Origin: Boswellia sacra
Lineage: Eukaryota > Streptophyta > Magnoliopsida > Sapindales > Burseraceae
Reading direction: 5' to 3'
Length of the DNA stretch: 64,000 nucleotides
Assembly: GCA_013180625.2 (NCBI GenBank)
Contig: SNVD02011452.1
Span: 1-64,000, forward strand
Of this stretch, positions 22,376 to 35,495 are shown piece after piece. The first letter of the stretch is position 1, and each line of letters starts with the position of its first letter. Position numbers and translations under genes: made by a program. The notes under the pieces are model-generated. The model worked only from the letters and a program-made list of their open reading frames with translations. It did no database searches and was not told where the DNA came from.

Positions 22376-24563
22376 CATATGGGAACTGACTGTAAACGAA
22401 AAGTCCTACCTTGATTAGAGTGCATTGTTCCTAAGTATCTGTGACTGTACTGTGAAAGCTTCCGAAATTATGTGAAATGGATATCCATATGAACAATGTA
22501 GCTAGCTTATGGAAGCTCATGTGTGAATGATTTATATGTTTATGGGAGCACATGAGTATGTGATAGACTTGTGGAGAGTTGAATTGTAAATGAGACATGT
22601 GTATGTAAATGGGTTTATATGATGAGCTTTGACATGGAAAAACCATGTTTGATTTCCCATAGACAAGTATTTATGGAATTAGAAATGTAATGTGATAAGT
22701 GAATAATTGGTCTAAGAAATTTGCCAATGATGCAAGGTTGGCGCATGAGCACCATTAAATAGTGCAAGAGCGCATCTTGACCAACCTAAAGAGGTATAGA
22801 CAGAGAAATGGCATCGCTGTGCCATACTTTCCACGTTGAAGCGCCAATTGCACCGACTCAAGTAAGAGAGAACAAAGAGTTGGCGTATGCGTGCCTCTCC
22901 CTTGGTGCAGGAGCGCGAAACTAAAATTTGCAACAGATTGGAAATCAGAAACTTGGCACCACCGTGCCAGTTCCCTCGCGCATAGGTGCGATCTTTGAAC
23001 AGTAACCAGTGATTTATGGAATAAGTTTTTAATAGTGGTCATATTCTGAATTGGTTATCACCATTAATTGTTTTATTTTGAATGTTACGCCAATTTTTGT
23101 AATTCTAGCTACTTACTGAGTTTCATACTCACTAGTCTGTTGTGTACCTCAGGTATTTGATCAGATAAAGATTAAAGGAGGATTTCGGTATAGCGACGAC
23201 TGTGTTCCCTTGGTAAGCCCTTATCTGCTGCAGTATTACTATGTTGGATACAGGGTGTGACAATCAGAGTAAGAGAAGAAAGGTTGTTACAGATTTATTA
23301 TCATTTTAAAAGAAAAAGAGAACATTTTGTAATCATTATAATTTATTAACAATATTCAAAAATTTATTATGTACAATGCTATTGATTATATGTAGTCTTA
23401 CAAAAATCTTTATGTTGTATATACTTCTGACCTTCCATAGATTGTTGATTGTAAATATAAATTGTAGGTTTACATGTAATATGTTAGATTTATTTGATGT
23501 TATATATATATATATGAAATTTTCACATGTTTTGCTTTAAGCTGCATGAAGACATTCATTAGTATGACATGAGTGCAACAAATTAAAAGGCATGACGTTA
23601 ATTATTTTTCTAATCTAATTTTTGGAATTGATCAATAAACCATTAAAATAACACATGAGAAAATGTTTAACAATTGGACATAGTGAGAACAAAATTTCAA
23701 ATTGAATAAACTTGAAAATGTACTTGATCTGGCCCCATTAAATTAAAACAGATCCATATTTATCTAATTTATTTAATATCTGTAATAATATAATATAATA
23801 TCACAAGTTATTAAACAAATCGTCAAAGTGATTGATTTGTGCTGAATTATATATTTGGCATTCAAGTTGGAAGTTTTGTTGAACAAGAACTTCGACCAAC
23901 ACTAATAGTAATAGTAAACGAGTCATAAATCGATAGATGAAGAGCTAGATTTAATGACTAATAAATCTTCAATGAAAAACAAAATTATTTAACCAAGCCT
24001 AATTACATCGGAACTTCCACAATTTAACATGCTTTATCTTTCTAGTTCTTCTTTAAATGATTCGGATCCAATCAAGAATTGATCTAACTTCAAATCTTAG
24101 GCCGAAATAGGCCGAAAACAACCCATGGTGGTGCTCATAAACTAAATTGCATACTTTGAACAAGAATTTATTTACTTAACTAGTCTTCGTGCATCCAAAA
24201 TATCCTTGAGCATCAAGTGGTGTTTGAAACACCATATCACTATTCGTGCTTTCTCCTCCCTGTCAGTAGCTCACCATCAACTGCTCATGAATTTGAACTT
24301 CCACTTCTCTTGCAATTGCTCCAATTAGCTAGTCACAAGTCTTTCCCCAAATTGGTCTTTACTACAACAAAATTAGAGTCAAAGTGTATGGGGTTTTTCA
24401 CCGATACTAACCTTCCAACAATCAAGTAAGTATGGGGCTAGCTTTCAAGTGAAAAAAACTCATAGAAGAGAAGGAAAGAGCGGGAAATTGTATAAAGAGA
24501 GTTGAGATTTTTCCAGGAGATGTGAATTTTTTACCAATCAACTTTACTCTATTCATAGGGAAA

Positions 24564-24687
24564 GCATGTAATTTATGTCTTTAATCCTGACCATCAGCGC
24601 CCTTGAAACATGGGTTCATCCTAGAGCATGTAACTTGTATCTTTAATCCTGACCATCATCGCCCTTTAACACACGCCTTCATCCAAT
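24564..24687. repeat. 62-bp tandem duplication
   Basis: Two copies, starting at 24564 and 24626, share GCATGTAA, CTTTAATCCTGACCATCA, CGCCCTT and TTCATCC with moderate divergence. Confidence 0.8.
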
Positions 24688-25649
24688 TGTACCTTTTATC
24701 TTACTAAAATTTCATTCACATATGTCATCGGCCTATTGGATAATTTTGTCAACCATAATCTAGTTGTCAATTGCCAAATGGCACTAGATCTATAATTTTT
24801 TAAAGCGATTACTCGAACCGTAATTTTCGAGGGTGGTAACTTGACCCGCAAACTTGGGAAGCGGCGTGCTCAGAATGTTCTAGCAAGAGACATTAGTGCT
24901 CAAAATTCTCAAATACATATTTCATTCACCCTTTCCTTTTTACAAGTCATCCTTTAAAAGATAGTATATTATGAACACTTCTTTGCTAAACTTTCCTACC
25001 GAATTATATTTCATGAGCATTCTTTGTAAGGCAAACAAGATCTTTCTGTTGGAGATAAAAAATATTTACATCATAAGTTACAAAATTTATTTTGAGATTA
25101 ATTTTATACGTTACAAGTATAATAAAAACACGAGTTACGACACTTATTATTTGTAACGTTCATGTTTTTATTAAGAACATTATGGCTTAGGAGTTACAAG
25201 AAATTTAATTTGTAACTTACTTGACTAAGAGACTACTACATAAAGGAGTCTCAAAGGTTCTAACATGGATATGATATATTTTGAGTATTTTATAATTTTG
25301 AGCAACCGCGACACATGAAGACAAGTTATTTTCTTCCGGTGATCGTGCTCACCGAGAAGATAGGCTGTGAGCATTGGGTTATATCTTGGAGCCCTTGAGT
25401 ACCAATATGACCCGCACGAGGGGAGGACTCTTTGGCTTTAGGACAATGCTTTTGACATGCCTCCCAAGTGCTCAGGCCACATATTTCTTACTCTATCTCT
25501 TTACTTGTTCTATTTATTTAATATATTATTATGTTAATCTAATTTATATTTTATTATTTCTTCAATATATTATTGTTTGATTATATTATTTAAATTTATT
25601 ATAAATATTCCCAACACTTTCTATTAGTGGTTTAGTTATATCCACAACA

Positions 25650-25791
25650 CTAGCCCCCTAATCCTAAGTTTGACGCATGAAAACTTAAGATTAATACTAA
25701 AATTTGTTTATATCCGTAACTATTCCCCTAGTCTTCAAGTTTGAAGCATGAAAACTTAAGACTAAGACTAAAATTGTTTATATCCATAACA
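25650..25791. repeat. 71-bp tandem duplication
   Basis: Two diverged copies share the pattern CCCCTA.TC..AAGTTTGA, GCATGAAAACTTAAGA and GTTTATATCC. No function is suggested. Confidence 0.75.
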
Positions 25792-27293
25792 TGTCGTAAA
25801 TGTGAGTTTGAATAAGAAGAAAATTCGATACGCCATTCTAGCAGGTACTATTATAGTTTGCATGCTACAAATTTTATTAACTGATCTGTTCAACTATATA
25901 TTTAATTTACACCGTGATTTTAATTTGTTGCCTTCAATAATTTGTTAAAGAACCAAAAAGAGCAAGAGAAGACATGGATTTATAGAAACTTCTTCAGTCA
26001 GCTCAGCCTTTACAATTTATTATTAGCCTGAATATGAAAATATATTTCTCTAAATTTTTTGAAATTTCACTGCATGCACACTTAACAAATTAAAATGTGA
26101 CCAACAACATTGCATCAAGGAAAAAATTAAAATAAAATTAAGAAACCGAGATATGGAATAAAAATTGGATAATTTCAATGCGTACCTTCAAGTTTTGACT
26201 TAATTTTAATCAGAGAATATAACTATGCATTTTTCATAAATCAAACCCTTTAAGTTGTTCATTTTTCATCAGTCACACTCCTGAAATTGATGATTTGAAG
26301 GATGAAAATGATGATTTTGATACAAGTTCAAAGATACAATTGACTATAAGTATATAGTCATTCTTTATTTAAAATTAAGCCAAAACTCGAAGATATTTAT
26401 TGATATTGTCTTTGTCTCATAAATTTATTATTTTAAGTTGCATGAGAAGTGCATGAGTCTATTATAGAACAGTATGAATTCAACAATTAAAAGGAGTATT
26501 TTTAAATCTAATATTGGAATTAAATAAAGCTTTTAAAATAATAAGATTTAACGTTAATTGGACATATATATAACATTTTAGAAGATGTAATAATAATATT
26601 ATTATTTTTTTAGTTATTATATACTTTTCTGTAAAATTTGTAAGAAAAAAGAATTCAAAGTTAAAAGTAACTTTCTTGGAGTGTGAAAAGAAAGGAATTT
26701 GCAGTTTATTATCTTTACAATTAACTCAAAATTGTTTCAGTTAACAAGCCTTGACACTTAACATATTACTGAGTAAATTTTTGAGAAGCCAAGAAACAGA
26801 ACACTTCTACTATCGTACCATTTACTAGAAACTCATAATTATTCATTAAAATTTGGAACTGAATCACCATCACAGATAATGGAGATAAAAGGTCATCAGG
26901 ACTAAAATGCCACTTTTCTAAGACATCATTATTATCATTTACATGATGAAGGTGTAAACATAACTGTTTGACACATTATTGTCAGGTGAAATTTGACAAA
27001 ACATCTCAATACAATCTCATTTCCAACATCAAAGCTTCCCATTGTATAATGTAGTGTCAGAATTGCACATCATGAAAGCATTTTCATGTATCAATGTTGT
27101 ATATAATTTATGAATGCATCTATGAGCAGCACCTTCCGATATTATAAATGAAACTACCTTCTAGTTTCAGACAACATCCCAGGTAGATGGATACCCTCCA
27201 ATTATTCAAATGCACCAGTTGCGATTTTGTGAACTTACACTGGCAAATGGTTGTGGATCTACCAATTCTCTATTCAATCAATTAAAAGTAAAG

Positions 27294-30200
27294 TTACTTC
27301 ACCATGCCATCTCTCACAAGTTCTTCTAAACCTTTCCTCAGCCTATCTGCAGCAGCTCTACAGTCATCCTCTACCAAGCCACCAAAGGAGATCCTCAAAT
27401 GCCCTGGACAACCGCATGCACCTCCAGGGATCACCACCACCCCGTGTTTGTGAGCAAGCCAGCGAACAACTTCGTAGTCATCAACGTCTTTCTCCGGAAG
27501 CCTAGCCCACAAGTAAATTGCACCTTCTCCACCTCTCACAGCATCTTTTCCTAGTGGAGAAAGGGCTTCTAAAATGATTTCTTTGTTCTTCACAAGATCC
27601 TTGACTCGTTCCGTGACCCACTCTGGCCCTGTTTCCAAGGAAAATAGGGCAAGATGTTGTGAAAGTATTGAAGCACAGATTGGTATGTTGTCCTGAACTT
27701 TAAGAAGTTGAGTTGCAAAGCCATCCACTTCTGAGGGGTATGCTATCTGCAAACATTCAGTATTTAGCTCGAGTTATTTATTGTACCCAAAATAAAATCA
27801 TGAAATAATCCTGAAGCATGCACGGAATATTTCCAGTTTTACAGTAATAAATAATAAAGCAAATAAAGGTCAGATATGTCTTTGATGAGAACATATTTGT
27901 AAAAGCAGCATCCTAACAAATCATTCCAAGTCTTTTCAATGATCAATGATTGTGTACGCATGATCATTTTGGAATATTAAGCATCAATGCCAAATGAGAA
28001 ATCCAAATTTAATCATTCTTTATATATAATCTTGAAAAATCACAAGATTTTCTTTGAGTAAACTGCTGTGTCATTCAAAATATTAATTGAAAAAAAAACG
28101 CATATTTTCTAGGTAAAAAATAACTTGATCTCCCTATATCAATAAACATGAGATTCTCAATTTCTTCTTACATATCCAACTCGCCATCCCATCATTCCAT
28201 AAGCTTTTGAGAACGAAAAGATGTTGACTATGTGATCCCCTTCCACGCATGAATGTTTTAGACCATTGTACATAAAATACCTGCTTACAATATTGTTAAG
28301 ATAATACCATAAGTTAAGCCAAGACTTGAATATAAATAAAATGTTGATCAATATAGTAAATGAAAGGACACAACTGATGAAGTATCTTCAAGTTCCAATA
28401 GAAGATGGCATCAAAGTAAACATTACTTCATGAATTCAACAAAAATTTGGCATCCTTTTAAAGGTCACAATACCTCTAAACCACATTTAATAAGCTTCAG
28501 AGTTGAATCATGAGGAGTCACTCAAGATACAACCATCTCAGAATAACTAATGCCATTTTCAATTTACAGGCTCCTTTTTTTTTTTTTTCCTTTTTATCAG
28601 AATCAGATAACCCACTACCCCTTCCTGACACTGATAAGGCTTTAACTGAAAACAGCACAAAGATTAACATGAAAGAATATCATTATTTCAAATGAGTCTA
28701 CAGTGAAAACATAGACTTACTCATATGTGTTATCTACCACAAGCCAAGCACCAGCATCTCTGCATAGATCTGATATCATCTACTCAAAAGAAAGAAAGCA
28801 TCTAGTTAAGACCTTCAAAAGAAACCAATAAGAAGAAACAGCATAGATCACTCTCAACGAGAAGGCAACGCTACACAGGTAAGTTCAATTTTTTTTTTCT
28901 TTCCTTTTTTTCTTTTCTTTTTGTGCACATGCACAGAGAATGAGAGATTGAGAAAGACCTTAAGTAGAGGCTCTGGAATGTAGGTGCCAGATGGGTTGCC
29001 AGGATTAACAACAGTAACAAGCTTTGGGGTCGGTTTAGTTTCCCGCAATGTCTTCTCTAACCAGTCTGAAAAGGGAGGGCCAAATTAATGAATAACCTAA
29101 ATAAAGGCATATAGTGCTTAAAGAAATGGACAGAGTTCATATCCCCTGTAATCCTCCACTATTACACATACACTGGTTTATGAGAAGTGTTTTACTTTAA
29201 TATAAACAATAATCAAGCAAGCCATAAGCATCCTTGAGTTCTTAACCAGCTCTTGTTGTAAGAGATAATCCTAAACAATGCAACACTTACCCAGAAAGAA
29301 GACAAAAATTATAAACATGCTTGAACAGACCACAGAAATTAGGATTAGAAACAGTTTTATCTGAAAAGTGGCAAAGTTTTGGACCTAAAATACCACACTG
29401 CCACTTCTGACCAAAAACATAAAATAAAACAATGATGCAGTAGATATGTAATCAAATGAACAGTTTCTGAAGCTTCTCACCTGCATCTGGATGAAGTGTA
29501 TCCGCATTACCAGGACCCACCAGTATATTAGTGATGCCTGTCATCTGGAAGGACATGTAGGCATTGAAATAGTATGGAGCAAACATTATTACAGAATCCC
29601 CCGGATCACACAGTGTAAGAACAATGTTCACAAATGCCTGTCATTTAATAGGTTAAAAGAGATCAAACATTTTGTAAACTTAAAACAAGCACTGCAGTTA
29701 GCCATGAAACAAAAATGTAGAAGTTCTTTTAATGAAACTCATCATCCATCTCAGAGTGCCCCAAGGCTCAAACTAAAATTCAAAAGGTATACATAACAGC
29801 AAACAGGTAATAGAAATCCTCTTTTTGTTACATCTGACATTCAGCATATGATCGAGGAAATTGCTTCAACAGAAGAAAGGTAACCAGATGACTTGAACGG
29901 TCAGGGGGCGAAGAACTAGAGAAACAAAATTTACCAGAGCAGCAATCTTAAATTTATCCATCAAGACGTGCCACAGTGATCATTTTATAATGCAATTTTC
30001 TCATAGCATTTACCTCTAGTAACAGGATATAGACAATCAGATAGCAATGCATGGTCCTTTTCCGATATATTTGGTTTTGAATGAAAAAGCATTACCAAAC
30101 ATGTTGAAGAATAAAGCAAATGAAGCTACCAGCCTTAAGGAATCAAGAGAAGGTGAAACATAACAACTTTGGCACTAAGCTACCAACCAATTTAATTTCA

Positions 30201-32025
30201 GTAACCTTCTAAAAACTAAATACTTATTTCATTCTCATATCCGGTACTAAAGTAGTTCACCCTCCATGAGAATAATCAACATAAATTCTAGACCTAAATT
30301 CCGGTCACCTGATTTGCACCTGCAGTAACCATCACCGAAGATTTGTGCAAATTATTTTCCTGATTTAACTGCATCAAAAAGAAAATTGGTTAGCTAAAAA
30401 GATGTTTAACATTTCCCAGTAATAATGGTACGTAATCAACTATGCAGATGCAAGCAAAGACATGTTGGGACAACATTGAGAATTGGTTTCGCATTGGCAC
30501 CAAAACTACCAAAAACCATCATAATAATAAGCCTCACTAGAACAGAACAAGATTCCCATGATCTACCAGTAGTTATAACTTACTCACACAACAACATTAT
30601 GATATAATTGTAATTTTTTGAAGGCATCACTGAACAAGATCCCAAGAAACTTTAGTCTCCCATGTCACCCAGTACTTCACCTTATTAGATACAAAAATTC
30701 AGAACCAGTAAGATTCTCAACCAGAAAAATCACAAACTTCCATATAAGGCATATACCTTTTTAGTCAATGCCGCCCTTAGCTCAGGAATACCTTCATCAG
30801 CGCCATATTTACTAATTATAGGCTCCCATACAAGTTCTTTCACCTTGTCCAACGCCTTTTTAGGCGGTTGCCAATAAACCACTCCCTACAGCACATTTAG
30901 ATTGAAGAAGAAGATATTTATATAACCATAGAAAACCCTGTATTTCAAAAGTAACTAAGGGTCAAAGACCGCCTAGAAGGACAGACTTGATGATAGCTAA
31001 ATCAACCACATCACTAAAAACTCTGATGAAGGAACAAGCATACCATGAACCACATATTCCAGTTTGATATAATGCCAAAACCAAGAATTAAAATTTTTAA
31101 GTACATTTGCAGAAAAACTCGGCATTGTATATAAATAATAAATCTGGTGGATTTGGGTTTGATGCCTCAATGAATAAAGAGCAACAATGAATATGGTCTC
31201 AGATTCAGCCACTTAGACAAATTGGCTAATGTGTGACAAATTGGACAAATTTCCCTAGCCACTAGTCATCTTTTCACAGCCAGTATGCCTCCTCAAGTAT
31301 CAAAGACACATCATGGATTTTGAAACACATTTTCATATCGTGCAATGTCATTTTCTCTCTCTCATGCTCCCCAAGCAAAATCTCAAAAGAAAAACACAAA
31401 ACTCAACTTCTAAAAGTTTCTGAAAAGCCTGCACAAAATACGGTAGGATAAAGAAAACAGTTTCTCATTTCTCCATACCTTCATGGTAAAGCAACCAAAG
31501 CAACATGACGATTAGGCATTGGAGAAAGAAAACAGACCATTAACTTCCCATTTCCCCATACAAATACAAAACAATATAACAATATAGACAACGAGACATG
31601 GAAAAGCAAACCTGAGCCAAAGATACAGCATTTGTTGCTCCACGGATCAGTTCCTGTATCTGAGGAAACAAAGACAAAACCCCACTTTCAATATGAAAAG
31701 CAGCACTCTCTTCCTTATATACACTATCAAACTCTCTCCTCTCAAAAATCATAAACATACACACATATTTATGCATTATAATGAATTCATATATATCCCA
31801 ATGGGCTAAAACATTAAAAAATCCAAAATGGTTATTGAACAAACAAATGAATTTTTGGTCAAAGCTCTTCCCCCTCTACTCCATATGCACATACGCTCAG
31901 AAGCTGAAAATAGATATATTGGCCAAAACAAGCACAACCCAGATAAAGTTTATGAATAAAACCTGAACCATGATCGGCATCTCAGTCTCCAAAGCCCTTC
32001 TCGCAAGCTTTCCATAGGAACCCAT
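27294..32025 (-). CDS. Aromatic aminotransferase VAS1/ISS1 (PLP fold type I)
   Basis: Plant class I/II aminotransferase of the VAS1 (ISS1) type. In Arabidopsis it uses methionine to convert indole-3-pyruvate back to tryptophan, lowering auxin and touching ethylene metabolism. The nine exons in transcript order are 32025-31963, 31659-31612, 30885-30757, 30368-30309, 29637-29481, 29065-28959, 28779-28721, 28280-28172 and 27746-27294. All junctions are GT-AG and the total is 394 codons plus stop, equal to the Arabidopsis protein. Motifs in order: MGSYGKLARRAL start, SLAQGVVYWQPP, KYGADEGIPELR, VTAGANQAF (cofactor phosphate contact region), VVNPGNPSGTY, VVDNTYEYF, and FSFSKAYGMMGW with the pyridoxal phosphate lysine at about residue 233. 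The C-terminal arm includes HLRISFGG, with the substrate-carboxylate arginine. No frameshift or lost catalytic residue was seen. It lies upstream of, and divergent from, the cyclin gene across a repeat-rich gap. Confidence 0.93.
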
Positions 32026-34567
32026 CTCGTTTCCTCACAATAACTCACCAAACCCACCAAGAATACTATAATAAAGGCAACTGCTGCAAGCTCCTGACCC
32101 ACCAAACCAAAACTCAAAAAAAAAAAAAATGTCGAACTTTCCACGAAATTGTTAATGCAGAGTGAAAAAGGAAACTCCTTTCATGTTCAAGATTACAATT
32201 TTGAAGCTCTTTTTGACAAAATGCTAAATTTTAACTCTAAAGTAGAGAACTTTTTGAGGTACAAGATTACAAGTTCGGCACGCCTCAACAACCCCACCAA
32301 GTTATTAGTTATCTAATCGCAAAAAATAATAATTAAAATAATTATAAAAATATAATACTGTTATTTCATTTCTGTACTACTTGTAGATCACTCCAAAACC
32401 AAACAAAAGTTAAGCGAAGAGATGAGGAAGTGCTTTTTCTATACAGCTTCTTGCATCTGCCTTCTCACTTGTGCCATTCTTGACTTTGTCTTTGTCTGCT
32501 TTCACGTTTTAAAATTGACCAAACATAATAATAAAATAAAATAAAAATAATTTACAAATTAAAAAGCAAACCCATTTCTTTAATATATATCCCAAAAGTT
32601 CATAACTATTACCAATAATCATGGAGATTCGTCTGGAGATTACATCAAGTTCTTGATGATATTTAATGCCAAATTTATAATACAAAACCAGAACAATTTA
32701 GTTGCTTCTTGTATCGTCATTCAAAGCCAATTTGTGGGTCAAAAATGCTTCACTAAAATATGAGAATATGAAAATGTGACCCCTTTAAACATTAGGAAGA
32801 GAAATAAATAATTATTTTGGAATTGGAATCTCACACAAGAGAAGTACTTAAACGTTGTTTTTGAAAAAAAAATGTCAAATTGTTTAGGGTAAAAAATACC
32901 TCATCCCCAAAGGTTCAATGAAGCCCCTTAACCTTTCAAATATAGCATAAGACCCCTGCCAGATGTCCCGGTGGTGGTCAGTCACTATTTTTGTTTTTTG
33001 CCCTATATTTTTGGTTGATTGTTCTTTTTCTTTCCTGCATTTTTGTTTGACTGTTCTTCCCTTAAGGGGTCGATCCATGTTGTGGCCAGGGAGGGCCTTG
33101 GCCGTGCAAATATTCAAGAAAAAAAATTGAATATTACAGTACTTACATTAAATTTTAACCCAAAAAATTACGTTTCCCGTAATTTCTGATTTTCTTGTTG
33201 GCCCCTCCAAGTCCTATATTCCAGATTCTCCCCCGCCGCCCCTTTTAGACATATTGGAATTTTTATTGTAATAGATGTTAAATTTATATTCTCTCGCCTC
33301 ATGTTGTTAATACCTTAAAAGTATCAGTACTTCTTTCATATATGACGATATAAATTGTGTATATGAGTATATAAATTTTGTACAAGGATATATAAAAATT
33401 GTTCCAAGCACTTTTAATATTTTTTGTGTACATTTACACAATTTAATACTCATTTACAAATGAAGTACCAATACTTTGAGGTACGGTAGCCATATCCACC
33501 TTATACATGTATTTGATTTGAGTTTCTCGAATATTTGATTTTCGAATAAATTTAGATTTTAGATTTTTTTCTTTTATTTGATTAATTATTTTTATATTTT
33601 GCAATTTATTCATGATATTTTATCCAGTTTTTTTTCTCAAAAATTCTCGGAAAGAAAACTAACAGTTGTGGGTTTTATGTGATTTTTAAATATTTTTTAG
33701 GGTTTTACAAACTTGGCATATAATGGGAGGGCCGGTGATATTTACCCAATTGTTTAATGAACATACAAGTCAAGTCCAGGAGAAGAGATGGATAGCAGAG
33801 GGAAAATGGGAATCTTAAAACGTGCAAGTAGTACAATAATTCCACCTAATTTGTCGGCAATTTTAACTTGGGGAAATAAATGTAATTGTTGTACATTCTT
33901 GGAAACTGGGATGCGACCACTTATATTGTAAGGATTTGATTATATCAAAAAAAATTTTAATGATTTTGTCTTAAAATAGGGTTGGAGATAATCAACCCTC
34001 TAGTTTTTGCTAAATAAAAAGTAACCATTTAACATTAAATTTCATTGATTAACACTTGACCATTTGCGATTAGACCAAATAAGACTAAAATGAAAAATAA
34101 AAGAATGCAATTTTGGTAATGAACAAATCTGATTATAGTGCCGTTTGTTGTTTTTTTTTATTTTTTTAGTTTAATGAAGGAGTTCTTAAGACAATGGAGA
34201 ATGTAATTTTTTTATAATTAGTTTGACTGAAATTTTTGTAAAATATTGTTTGAATAGGAATGAATTGATTTTTATAATATTTTTATAACATAATATTTGG
34301 TTATAGATGCATTTTCCATTATAATTTTTTTATGAGAAGTGATATTTATGTTTTTATAAAATTATAATATTGGATTAATTATGGATAGTTTTTTATTCTA
34401 ATGTAAGGTTTAGGAATAAACTAGTTTCTATAATAAAATATTGGATTAATTTGCAATAATAATTGATTAAAAGATTAAAGTAATTATCATAACGATAGAT
34501 GGACGGTAAACTTGTAATGAGACAATTTTGTTATGCTTGAAAACACATGGTTGGTGGAATTTCACCA
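32026..34567. other. Upstream region of the aminotransferase and AT-rich DNA
   Basis: The first few hundred bases are the aminotransferase promoter (minus strand). The remainder holds a MITE-like element at 33311-33484 and unassigned AT-rich sequence. A 77-codon minus-strand ORF at 32884-33117 has no recognisable domain. Confidence 0.5.
33311..33484. mobile_element. Small MITE-like inverted-repeat element
   Basis: The left end TACCTTAAAAGTATCAGTAC matches the complement of the right end, GTACCTCAAAGTATTGGTAC, and the likeness continues into TTCTTTC/TTCATTT. Length is about 174 bp with an AT-rich, non-coding interior. I could not read a sure target duplication, so the superfamily is open. Confidence 0.5.
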
Positions 34568-34832
34568 TACCTTGGGGTTGATATTTACCTTTTTAATATT
34601 ATATAATTACATACATTTTTTAATAAACATTATTATGCTTAAAATATTTTATGTATTGTATAATTATCAACTAAAGTGTAAGATAAATATACGAATAATA
34701 AAAGAACAAAAATAAATTAGATGTAAAAAGAGATGATATGGCAGAGAACCAAGAAAATGGAGGAGTGTTTAAAGCTTTTATTGCTTATAGCTTGTGTGCT
34801 TCACAATCTCACAATAAGGTGCTATTTATAGA
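34568..34832. repeat. Direct repeat R, copy 1
   Basis: About 265 bp, running from CTTGGGGTTGAT to GTGCTATTTATA. It is alike over its length to 36708-36955, with small indels. It is followed by AT-rich sequence without a gene. The ends are not TG...CA, so an LTR origin is not supported. Confidence 0.75.
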
Positions 34833-35495
34833 AACAAAAAACTTTGCATTAGCATAGAATGGCAATTTTACCCATGTACCCGCATAACCATACTCTAATA
34901 AAGGGGTATTGATACTATTTTTATGGACTTGGTTAGGGTAAAAGTATGAAAAATTAGACCTTGAAGGATATGGGTAGGGTAAAGGTATGAGTCTAAATCC
35001 TACTCATACCTTTCAGACTCTTTAAGTACTCTATTAAATAATTTATTATTATTAATTTAAATAAAATATAAAAAATTTAATATCTAAAACATAAAACAAT
35101 ATCATTTTAACATAGCTTAAAATCTTTTAGCCTTTAGGGCATAAATCGCATCATCTCTCTTCTCACACTTTCTTCTCTCGCGCCGCTTGCTTGTGAGAAC
35201 ACCACCAGCACCAAGCATCAATCATCTCATTTTATCATTCTCATCTTTTTTAATGGTCTTTTTATCTATGTATTTATTTATTGTTAGTTAAGTGTTTTTA
35301 GGATGAATGGTAAAAAGAAGATTATGAAGGCTTTTGTTAGTTAAAAGTTTTGAGTCATGATCAGACCTTATGAGAACTTTTTATAAATAAGTAGAGTATG
35401 GTTTTTTATTAATGGATATATGCAGCATATGGTTATCAAACTTAAAGACCCTTGAAATATATGGGTATCAATTTTTTAATAGGGGTAGGGTATTA
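34833..35495. other. Unassigned spacer, possible hAT-like remnant
   Basis: It holds short repeated words (GGGTAAAAGTATGA, GGGTAAAGGTATGA) and a GC-richer patch near 35170-35200. The left border ATGGCAATTTTACCC resembles the ends of some hAT elements, but I could not find a matching right end or target duplication. Confidence 0.3.

Larger units (their letters stand above)
19478..23262 (+). mobile_element. Large solo LTR (3,785 bp), probably of a Tekay/Del-like Ty3 element
   Basis: It begins TGTGACACTC and ends GGGTGTGACA. The flanks are the perfect 5-bp target-site duplication ATCAG (19473-19477 and 23263-23267). No second LTR, primer-binding site or gag-pol was seen, so it is best explained as the product of recombination between the two LTRs of a full element. 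A TATA box at 19663-19670 gives the orientation. Near the 3' end it carries TACTGAGTTTCATACTCAC (23114-23132), nearly the same as a word in the 3.5-kb LTRs at 54-63 kb. Long LTRs of this kind suit the Tekay/Del lineage, but that assignment is inferred. ORFs inside it (minus strand 20102-20530 and 21319-21738) show no known domain. Confidence 0.82.
23268..27293. other. Intergenic region with small tandem duplications
   Basis: No gene is supported. It holds two short tandem duplications (24564-24687 and 25650-25791) and degenerate dispersed repeats near 23530-23690 and 26440-26600 that resemble sequence in the first 1.5 kb. The right end includes the 3' UTR of the aminotransferase. A 70-codon ORF at 24217-24429 has no motif. 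Confidence 0.55.
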
